DNA of 7,433 nt from Rhizobium sp. EC-SD404 (GTDB taxonomy: Bacteria > Pseudomonadota > Alphaproteobacteria > Rhizobiales > Rhizobiaceae), in assembly GCF_902498825.1 (NCBI RefSeq), contig NZ_LR701443.1, forward strand, positions 1 to 7,433, in the 5' to 3' direction. The notes below the pieces were generated by a model, which did not search any database, was not told the origin of the DNA, and was given only the letters and a program-made list of their open reading frames with translations. Each line of letters begins with the position of its first letter. Position 1 is the first letter of the stretch. The position numbers and the translations under genes were made by a program. Positions 1 to 5,271 of the stretch are shown here, one piece after another.

Positions 1-6
1 CTGAAG

Positions 7-897
7 ATGGGTCGTCTGGCAGGGCCATATCCTCGAAAGAAGGCGCAGGAGCTCAGAATCGTCAATCTGCCATCGAGGTATCAGTACTTTTTGCTTCGTT
101 TCATTAGCAAACAGTCACCGAAATACGTTCAGGATCCTGTTCGCGCCAAGTTCGAGGAGCGCATAGCAGATGCTTGCCTTTATTACCTGTCGTTGAGGTT
201 TGGGGACACTCGCGGTCCAAGATTAACAGCGAAAGCTTCATATGCGGTGTCGACCCTTACTTTCGCGGCCCGGCTAGAAGGCATTCGCAGAAGCGCTGAT
301 GAAATAGCGGAGCTTGTCGCACATCCCCTGACGAACAAGCGGGCGATAGAGGACCTGGCGGGACACCGACGGCGATTGCTCACCTATCTGGAACCTGAGG
401 GATCGACAGAATATGCCGATCGGACCTTCACCCTCGAAGATCTCGAAGACGGGAGCGGCGACGAAGTGATCATAAACGCAATGATGATTCACCGCGCAAC
501 CGACTTGCCGCAGCTTTTCAAGAATATTCGGCTGCTTGTGGAATCGCCTGACCCAGCTGCCGCGGCGATGGCCGCAACATGGATAACCGAACGCGTCAGG
601 CCTGCTCTTGAACGACATGAACGCGTTTATGGGCTGCTGACGCGCCGCGGCAATTCTGGCGACCGAGCGCTGGAAGCATGGATCGACGACATGCTGACGA
701 TCTGGGAGAAGTTTTTGGGGCGTGAGATTGCCACATCTGTCGCCAGCCCAGGCGACAAGCGCGAGGGCAAGGCTGGCGGGCCGCTGATCCGCTACCTCAT
801 GGATTTTGGGGACATCTTGGGCATCGAGCTAAGCCCTGACGCGTGGCGTCGACATGTCCGCGATGCCTTGGTGATCCGAGAATCAAAAAATATTTAA
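7..897 (+). CDS. Hypothetical protein, 296 residues, possibly 5'-truncated
   Basis: I do not recognise this protein. It is soluble and mostly helical by composition, with no signal peptide or membrane segment. The N-terminus is basic (PRKKAQELR, residues 9-17). An acidic patch lies near residues 142-153 (TLEDLEDGSGDE). An Ala-rich helix followed by a charged helix runs from about 182 to 215, and the C-terminus has a Gly-Pro-hydrophobic segment (GGPLIRYLMDFGDILGI, 257-273) followed by a basic helix. The reading frame stays open to base 1 (Leu-Lys before the Met), and no Shine-Dalgarno sequence can be seen, so the true start may lie outside the window. It ends at TAA 895-897, 45 bp before the next small gene on the same strand. 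The neighbouring recombinase module suggests mobile-element cargo or an accessory protein, but that is inference only. Confidence 0.7.
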   Translation: MGRLAGPYPRKKAQELRIVNLPSRYQYFLLRFISKQSPKYVQDPVRAKFEERIADACLYYLSLRFGDTRGPRLTAKASYAVSTLTFAARLEGIRRSADEIAELVAHPLTNKRAIEDLAGHRRRLLTYLEPEGSTEYADRTFTLEDLEDGSGDEVIINAMMIHRATDLPQLFKNIRLLVESPDPAAAAMAATWITERVRPALERHERVYGLLTRRGNSGDRALEAWIDDMLTIWEKFLGREIATSVASPGDKREGKAGGPLIRYLMDFGDILGIELSPDAWRRHVRDALVIRESKNI

Positions 898-934
898 ATT
901 GGCCATTTAGACCGCCGACGTCCGGTCAGCGAAC

Positions 935-955
935 GTCGATCCATGTCAGATCGAC
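935..955. repeat. 7-bp inverted repeat spanning the start codon of the 66-residue ORF
   Basis: GTCGATC (935-941) and GATCGAC (949-955) are perfect inverted copies separated by 7 bases (942-948) that contain the ATG at 943. A second, shorter inverted pair, CGACGT (916-921) and ACGTCG (933-938), overlaps it. In RNA the first pair would place the start codon in a hairpin loop. In DNA it could be an operator or a weak recombinase-arm pair. Seven-base pairs of this kind are expected by chance several times in a window this long, so the position is the only reason to list it. Confidence 0.3.
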
Positions 956-1143
956 CGCGCCCAACCACCAATATCATCCCAGAGGCGGCCTCCCGCTCCG
1001 AGCCTGAAGACGCATTGCATCGTCTCGCGGCTCTGCTGGGAGCTGCATTCGCCCGCGAGCTCGCCGGCAAACAGCTTCCACCGAACGACCCATCCAACCG
1101 GAACCCGGATAACGCCCAAAGCTCTCCCAAGGGTCAGCTGTGA
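943..1143 (+). CDS. Small hypothetical protein upstream of the excisionase-like gene
   Basis: This is a 66-residue protein of unknown function. The N-terminal third is polar and proline-containing. The middle (about residues 24-43, DALHRLAALLGAAFARELAG) should form one amphipathic helix, and the C-terminus is Asn/Pro/Ser-rich and probably disordered. There is no membrane segment and no recognisable domain. The start at 943 has no good Shine-Dalgarno sequence. Its best support is the end: its TGA (1141-1143) shares one base with the ATG of the HTH gene (1143-1145), a TGATG junction typical of translational coupling. Its helix could serve as a partner or dimerisation surface for the HTH protein, but that is inference. 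It may also act mainly as a translated leader. Confidence 0.55.
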   Translation: MSDRPRPTTNIIPEAASRSEPEDALHRLAALLGAAFARELAGKQLPPNDPSNRNPDNAQSSPKGQL

Positions 1144-1340
1144 TGCTGCTGCGCGTCTCGGAAGCCGCATCCCTCCTCGCCTGCTCGGACCGCACAATGC
1201 GGCGTTGGATCGCGAAAGGCATCATTGCGTCGGTCAAGATCGGCGGCGCTCGCCGGGTCCCCGAGAGCGAGATTTCCAGGATCCTGAACGTCGTTCCGGA
1301 CGGCTACTGGAGGGCGGATGATGACCAGCAACAACAGTGA
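1143..1340 (+). CDS. Excisionase-like winged helix-turn-helix DNA-binding protein
   Basis: This 65-residue protein is built almost entirely of one MerR/Xis-type domain of the kind annotated as the 'excisionase family' or HTH_17. LLRVSEAASLLACSDRTMRRWIAKG (residues 2-26) gives the HTH, with the recognition helix around SDRTMRRWI. IASVKIGGARRVPESEI (28-44) is the wing, including the characteristic K-I-G-x-x-R-R-V-P stretch. A Gln/Asp-rich tail closes it. ATG 1143 is preferred over GTG 1140 because it overlaps the upstream stop (TGATG) and has AAGGG at 1129-1133, nine bases away. Members of this family act as recombination directionality factors or as transcriptional regulators of mobile elements. 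Lying directly upstream of two tyrosine recombinases, either role fits: bending att-site DNA to favour excision, or controlling the operon. Confidence 0.85.
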   Translation: MLLRVSEAASLLACSDRTMRRWIAKGIIASVKIGGARRVPESEISRILNVVPDGYWRADDDQQQQ

Positions 1341-1398
1341 CTTAGGCGGCTCTCGGGAGAACTCTCCGGCAAAAGTCGTTCCACCTTTTATGCGATAG
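1321..1398 (+). CDS. Candidate 25-residue microprotein or leader between HTH gene and recombinase
   Basis: A short frame starting at ATG 1321 (or ATG 1318, same frame) ends at TAG 1396-1398. It begins MTSNNSDLGGSREN and ends AKVVPPFMR. It is supported by a strong Shine-Dalgarno sequence, GGAGG at 1309-1313, seven bases before ATG 1321, and by a 20-base overlap with the end of the HTH gene, which would allow coupled translation. It ends 58 bases before the large recombinase. No function can be assigned. It could be a real microprotein of the module, a leader peptide controlling the recombinase operon, or chance. Conservation of the peptide across related modules would decide. Confidence 0.4.
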   Translation: MTSNNSDLGGSRENSPAKVVPPFMR

Positions 1399-1408
1399 AA
1401 CTCCCGAA
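1351..1408. repeat. Small repeats in the leader of the recombinase operon
   Basis: The gap before the 612-residue recombinase contains GGAGA (1356-1360) and TCTCC (1363-1367) as an inverted pair two bases apart. It also holds an inverted pair TCGGGAG (1353-1359) with CTCCCGA (1401-1407), and a partial direct repeat of GAACTCTCCGG (1359-1369) as GAACTCCCGAA (1398-1408). Clustered short repeats next to an excisionase-like gene could be binding sites for that protein. They also lie in or near the 25-codon ORF, so an RNA-level leader structure is possible. Each is individually short. Confidence 0.25.
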
Positions 1409-1456
1409 TGACCGCTTCTGACATCGATTGACCAAACCAAGTTTTGGAGCAGCAAA

Positions 1457-3295
1457 ATGAACCAGATCAGTTTCGATTTCACCGTCAGCATGACGGTCCA
1501 TTCCGTGGCCGACCTCATGCGCTTGATCGAGTTGACTCCGCTCAAGCCCAACGAGAAGCGCGACCTCGTCTCGGCCCTGCGCCGCACCTGCGAGATGTCA
1601 GCTAAAGACCCAGCCTATGTCGAGGCGTCTCCGCCTGTCCTTCGCGGTCTCCTTGAAGCGATCAATCCGGCCGCCCACGGCATCACGCCAAAAACGTTCA
1701 CCAACACTCGCTCACTCGTTAGCAAGGCGCTGGTACATGGAGGCTTCGTCGATAGCGTTCGTGGTCGTGCCATGAGGTGCCTGATTTGGGGAGAGCTGGC
1801 AAAGCGGGCTCAGGCCGATCGCAAGACTGCAGCGGGTCTGGTGACCTTCATGGGGTTCTGCTCCCTCCAGAACATTGAGCCCTCGGCAGTGACGGACGAG
1901 ACGGTGCAGTCCTATCTGGGCTGGTTGACCAATCGGACAGTGCTGCATGACCCGCAGGATCTGGCTCGCCAAGTCCCTACCTTCTGGGAGCGGCTGCGCG
2001 CCCATCATCCCGAAGAGGGTTTGCAGGCCTTGCAGAAGGTCAGCTTCGCAAAGCCGCGTAAGTCGTCTTGGGACGACCTGCCATCTGAGCTCCGTGCCGA
2101 TGCCGAAGCGTATCTCAAGATGCGTGAGGATCCGGACCTTGAGGACGCAGACGCCCCGCTGCGCCCGCTCGCCAAGTCGACGCTTCGTCAGATCCGAGCA
2201 TATCTGCGGCTCAGTTATGCTGCGGTGGTCGATAGTGGTGGCACCACCCCGCTCTGCCTCGCGGATCTTGTGAAGCCTGAATCCCTGAAGGCGATCATCG
2301 TTGCCTATCGCAAGAGCGACGGCACCACGAGCGCTTTCCTCGGCAGCCTGGTCCAGTGCCTGATGGCGGTGGCAGAGCTCCATGTGAAGCTCGCGGCTGC
2401 TGAGATCGCAGTGCTCAAGAAGAAGACAAAGCACTTTCGGCACTCTCCCGTCGGGTTGACCCAGAAGAACAAGACCCTGCTGCGCCATTTCGACGATGAG
2501 ACCCTCTGCGCCAAGCTCTTCCGCCTGCCTGATCAGCTCATGCGTAAAGGCCGGGAGTTGATGGCGCGCGATTTGGCCAAAGCCGCACGTCAGTTTCAGA
2601 TTGGGTTGGCGATTGGCATCCTTCTCAATGCGCCGATGCGCTCGCAGAACCTCATTGCACTCGATCTCGGTTGCCACATCAAATTCGACCGGGGCAAGGC
2701 GAAGGCCCGCATTCTGATCCCCGCTGCCGAGACCAAATCGAAGCGCATGGATCTCTTCTTCGAGCTCTCGGAACATCTGAGCGAGGCCCTTCTCTGGTAT
2801 CAGAACAATATGCTCCCGGCACTTCAGGCAAACAGCCATGGCCAGGTGTTCGTCCAGCCGGGAGGTGATGGGCGCAGCCAGGCCAATCTCGCCAATCTGA
2901 TCAAAAGCGCGGTTCGCAAGGAACTCGGCATTCACATGACGCCGCATCAGTTCCGCCATCTGGCGGCCAAGCTCTATCTCGATGCCCATCCAGAGGACTT
3001 TGAGACCGTGCGCGGGGTGCTTGGCCATTCGTTCACCAAGACGACGATGACCTATGCCGGCCTCGGCACGGAGCGATCGAGCAGGGTCTATGGCAAGTTC
3101 ATCGTTGATGAGAGCGCCAAGCTCGGCCGCCGCCGTCAGCACGCAAAGACTGGTTCTGCCAAGACCGTTCCCGCCAAGGCCAAACCCGCCAAAGCCACCA
3201 AGCCGAAGCTGCTCTATGACAAGCGTGAAGAGGCAAAACCCGCGACGGACGAGTCTGCAGAGGCCAAGCCGGAGAAGGGAGAGCGGGACAAATGA
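1457..3295 (+). CDS. Tyrosine-type site-specific recombinase/integrase (large, first of tandem pair)
   Basis: This 612-residue tyrosine recombinase cuts and rejoins DNA through a 3'-phosphotyrosine intermediate. Catalytic residues visible in the C-terminal half are Arg395 (APMRSQNL), probable Lys427 (ETKSKR), His497 and Arg500 (HQFRH), His524 (LGHSF) and nucleophile Tyr533 (MTYAG), nine residues after His524 as usual. Residues from about 200 to 330 should be the core-binding domain. The first 200 residues are an extra N-terminal region, which makes the protein much longer than a typical 300-400-residue integrase. The tail from about 558 is rich in Lys, Ala and Pro (AKAKPAKATKPK) and resembles histone-H1-like tails; it probably binds DNA non-specifically. 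The start at 1457 has GGAG at 1446-1449, seven bases away. The gene overlaps the next recombinase by ATGA, so the pair is probably made together. Confidence 0.93.
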   Translation: MNQISFDFTVSMTVHSVADLMRLIELTPLKPNEKRDLVSALRRTCEMSAKDPAYVEASPPVLRGLLEAINPAAHGITPKTFTNTRSLVSKALVHGGFVDSVRGRAMRCLIWGELAKRAQADRKTAAGLVTFMGFCSLQNIEPSAVTDETVQSYLGWLTNRTVLHDPQDLARQVPTFWERLRAHHPEEGLQALQKVSFAKPRKSSWDDLPSELRADAEAYLKMREDPDLEDADAPLRPLAKSTLRQIRAYLRLSYAAVVDSGGTTPLCLADLVKPESLKAIIVAYRKSDGTTSAFLGSLVQCLMAVAELHVKLAAAEIAVLKKKTKHFRHSPVGLTQKNKTLLRHFDDETLCAKLFRLPDQLMRKGRELMARDLAKAARQFQIGLAIGILLNAPMRSQNLIALDLGCHIKFDRGKAKARILIPAAETKSKRMDLFFELSEHLSEALLWYQNNMLPALQANSHGQVFVQPGGDGRSQANLANLIKSAVRKELGIHMTPHQFRHLAAKLYLDAHPEDFETVRGVLGHSFTKTTMTYAGLGTERSSRVYGKFIVDESAKLGRRRQHAKTGSAKTVPAKAKPAKATKPKLLYDKREEAKPATDESAEAKPEKGERDK

Positions 3296-4413
3296 GCGAG
3301 GCTCAGCACATCCTGAAGAGCGGCTGTCTCGGTGGCCTCAAGCATCCTCCGCAAAGCCACTGGCCTGAACCGGACCGTCGCTCTTTCGATGCTGCGTTTC
3401 AGCAAGGCGATGTGTTCGACGACGAGGCGGGAGCTGCAGCCCATTGGAGCTGCGGCACCCGTCGGCATGCGGAGATCGGCTATGGCCGCTGGCTGGCCTA
3501 TCTGCGTGATCATGTCACCGGCGCGCTCGACGAGCTGCCGATCGAGCGACTGACGCGAGAGCGCGTCCGCGCGTTCATCGCAGTCCTGCGCGACGAGGTC
3601 CGCATGACCACAGCCGCGTCAATCGTCGATGGTGTCTATCAGACCGCTCGGATCATGGCCCCTGATCGCGACTGGGATTGGCTCCGGCGTTTTCAGCGCC
3701 GGCTCCAGAACGAGGCGGAACCGCTCAACCGCTACCCTGCCCTCACCCCAACGCCCGAGACGTATGCGTTCGGTATCGATCTGATGGAGCGTGCCAAGGC
3801 TGCCCCTTCCGCGAGCCATCTCTTGAACGAGATCACGTACCGCATCGGACTGGTCATTGCCCTGCTGAGCCTCTGGCCAATCCGCCGGCGCAGCCTCGCT
3901 AGCTTGACCGTCGATCGGCATCTGATCCGCTCAGTTAGTGGTGTCACCCTCTGTCTCTACCCCGAGGACACCAAGTCGAAGCGAGAGGAGGCTTTTGCCA
4001 TACCGTCGGAGCTCCGGCCCTTCGTCGAGCACTATCTCAATCACGTACGGCCGCGGCTCATGCGCGCGGGACAGCCGGGCGCGTATGACCACAATGCGTT
4101 CTGGGTCTCGCAGCGCGGCACCCCTCTTACCGCCGATCGGCTCTATGCCTCCGTGCGGAGCGAGATCAGTGCCGCATTCGGCAAGCCCATGGGGCTCCAC
4201 GACTTCCGTCGCTCGGCAGCCACGACCTTCGCGATCGAACGACCGGAGCTGGCACGGCTCATCCCTTGCGTTCTTCAGCACAGCACGATGGATGTCGCCG
4301 ATCGTCATTACAAACTCGCCGGATCAGCAAAGGCCGCGCGACGCTATGCCAAAAGCCTATGCGAACTTCAGGACCGGGTCGTTCCCAAGGACGACTACTG
4401 GAACAGCAATTGA
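3292..4413 (+). CDS. Tyrosine-type site-specific recombinase/integrase (second of tandem pair)
   Basis: This is a 373-residue tyrosine recombinase of ordinary integrase length. Residues from about 50 to 150 form the core-binding (SAM-like) region, including IGYGRWLAYLRD (62-73) and MAPDRDWDWLRRFQRRL (122-138). The catalytic domain holds Arg198 (WPIRRRSL), Lys228 (EDTKSKR), His303 and Arg306 (LHDFRR), His330 (LQHST) and Tyr340 (DRHYKLAG). All conserved active-site positions are therefore present and it should be active. Its ATG lies inside the stop of the first recombinase (ATGA, 3292-3295), which points to translational coupling; GGGAG at 3277-3281 may serve as ribosome-binding site. It probably works with the first enzyme as a two-recombinase system, as in Tn554-type (TnpA/TnpB) transposition or the bipartite modules described for tyrosine recombinases. 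No Tn554-like TnpC follows. Confidence 0.93.
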   Translation: MSEAQHILKSGCLGGLKHPPQSHWPEPDRRSFDAAFQQGDVFDDEAGAAAHWSCGTRRHAEIGYGRWLAYLRDHVTGALDELPIERLTRERVRAFIAVLRDEVRMTTAASIVDGVYQTARIMAPDRDWDWLRRFQRRLQNEAEPLNRYPALTPTPETYAFGIDLMERAKAAPSASHLLNEITYRIGLVIALLSLWPIRRRSLASLTVDRHLIRSVSGVTLCLYPEDTKSKREEAFAIPSELRPFVEHYLNHVRPRLMRAGQPGAYDHNAFWVSQRGTPLTADRLYASVRSEISAAFGKPMGLHDFRRSAATTFAIERPELARLIPCVLQHSTMDVADRHYKLAGSAKAARRYAKSLCELQDRVVPKDDYWNSN

Positions 4414-4577
4414 ACACGTCGTTTTATCTTATCTTTAAGCACGTGTCGCAGCAGTTCCCAGCGCCCATCCACATCGTTCGTTGTTGTATTTCCCGCTAAT
4501 CTTTGGCTGCACCGGCTACGCGGCAAAGGACCGCGCGAAAGCAACGAGGCCATCGCGTGCGCATTGATGGAGCAATC

Positions 4578-4606
4578 ATCGACGGGTCGAGCTTTGACCC
4601 GTCGAT
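4578..4606. repeat. Perfect 11-bp inverted repeat with 7-bp centre: candidate recombination core site or hairpin
   Basis: ATCGACGGGTC (4578-4588) and GACCCGTCGAT (4596-4606) are perfect inverted copies around the 7-base centre GAGCTTT (4589-4595). They lie 165 bp after the second recombinase stop and 37 bp before the end of the converging PRC-barrel gene. Arms of 11-13 bp around a 6-8 bp centre are the usual core-site layout of tyrosine recombinases (dif, loxP, FRT), so an att or crossover site is plausible. The alternative is a terminator between the two converging genes, but neither strand has a T-run after the stem, which weakens that reading. No second copy was found in the window. Confidence 0.5.
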
Positions 4607-4642
4607 AGGGTGAAGAGCCCCGCGTTTACAGGGCCATTCTGT

Positions 4643-4939
4643 TCAGTCTTTATGCTCAGGCATGTCCTTGAGCTGGTCCTTGGTCCAGGTGGTGACGGCA
4701 TGAACCGTCCCGCTTTCGTCGCGCATGATGTCGAGTTCGCTGGCCGCGACTGCGACAGACTTTGCGCCGAAGCCAAGGAAGCCGCCGACATCGATGACAA
4801 CTCGCCCGGTATTACCGACGCCGTGCATATGCGCGATGGTGCCAACCTTTTCGTCGTTGGCGCCATAGACAGTCGCACCCTTGAGGTTGCGGTCGGTTAT
4901 TTCGATGTCCGTAAGCCTGACGTGTCTGCTGTGGTCCAT
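4643..4939 (-). CDS. PRC-barrel domain protein, 98 residues
   Basis: This small cytoplasmic protein consists of a single PRC-barrel-like beta domain. The pattern is visible as LKGATVYGANDEKVGTI (residues 19-35), then GRVVIDVGGFLGFGAKSVAVAASEL (45-69), followed by a closing segment and a Lys/Asp/Pro tail (TKDQLKDMPEH). PRC barrels occur in RimM and photosynthetic reaction-centre H subunits. Stand-alone versions are common in rhizobia, where their biochemical role is mostly unknown and often linked to stress. I chose ATG 4939 over an upstream in-frame start at 4999 because GGAGG (4951-4947) lies seven bases before it, and because the additional 20 residues are not domain-like and would span the promoter and hairpin. 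The gene is on the opposite strand from all its neighbours and probably stands alone as its own transcript. Confidence 0.82.
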   Translation of the reverse strand: MDHSRHVRLTDIEITDRNLKGATVYGANDEKVGTIAHMHGVGNTGRVVIDVGGFLGFGAKSVAVAASELDIMRDESGTVHAVTTWTKDQLKDMPEHKD

Positions 4940-4945
4940 TTCCTG

Positions 4946-4972
4946 GCCTCCTCTTGCTTTTTGCGAGGAGGC
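4946..4972 (-). promoter_or_regulatory. Hairpin sequestering the Shine-Dalgarno sequence of the PRC-barrel gene
   Basis: Reading the minus strand, GCCTCCTC (4972-4965) and GAGGAGGC (4953-4946) are a perfect 8-bp inverted repeat. A possible further GC/GC pair sits across an AAAAA loop. The downstream arm is the ribosome-binding site of the PRC-barrel gene, so a transcript carrying both arms would hide it. This could act as translational control, for example a thermometer-like hairpin, or the palindrome could be a DNA operator. Eight-base pairs do occur by chance, but the exact placement on the ribosome-binding site is notable. Confidence 0.5.
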
Positions 4973-4997
4973 AACACTGGGCTCGCGCCTCTGTTCC
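4973..4997 (-). promoter_or_regulatory. EcfG-like (general stress response) promoter for the PRC-barrel gene
   Basis: On the minus strand, GGAAC (4997-4993) is followed by 16 bases and then TGTT (4976-4973). The established alphaproteobacterial EcfG consensus is GGAAC-N16/17-CGTT, so this differs at one position. Transcription would be expected about 6-8 bases further on, near 4967-4965, leaving a leader of roughly 26-28 bases before ATG 4939. Small PRC-barrel genes are plausible members of the PhyR-NepR-EcfG regulon. Assignment rests on motif and position only. Confidence 0.5.
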
Positions 4998-5257
4998 AAC
5001 GCAGGTGAAATGGCATGGCAAATGTGATCGCAATGTTTCGCGACACCTTAATCAACCACGTCCCTCATTAATTCCCGTCTGGTCCCCGTTCAGAAGCATT
5101 TGGGTAATTACAGCCGAAGGAGGACAGGCGGCCGTAAGCTCGAAAGGATCAGTGTAATGCTTTCACTACGACCCCCGCGAGCAGCGGCATTCATCAAGAT
5201 TGATTCCAAATGTGGTGATCTTCGCCTGATGATGTCGGCGCATTGTTCATCCAGCCA

Positions 5258-5264
5258 GGGAGGG
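5258..5264 (+). promoter_or_regulatory. Ribosome-binding site setting the start of the exported hydrolase
   Basis: GGGAGGG lies seven bases before ATG 5272. It fixes this start, which keeps the whole twin-arginine signal. The 232 bases between the PRC-barrel promoter region and this site (about 5040-5271) contain no gene I can support and no promoter I would name. The hydrolase must be transcribed from somewhere in this divergent gap or from further upstream. Confidence 0.65.
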
Positions 5265-5271
5265 TCCCTAC

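Noticed and set aside
1712..3142. Long minus-strand frame (476 codons) opposite the large recombinase
   Set aside because: It mirrors a clear recombinase gene, has no motif, and long antisense frames are common opposite GC-rich genes.
4414..4446. ACACGT / ACGTGT inverted pair after the second recombinase, considered as a terminator
   Set aside because: Only 6 bp with a 21-base loop and no T-run after it; expected by chance.
4940..4999. Longer N-terminus for the PRC-barrel protein, starting at 4999
   Set aside because: The additional residues are not domain-like, the upstream start has no better ribosome-binding site, and it would cover the promoter and hairpin. ATG 4939 has an ideally spaced GGAGG.
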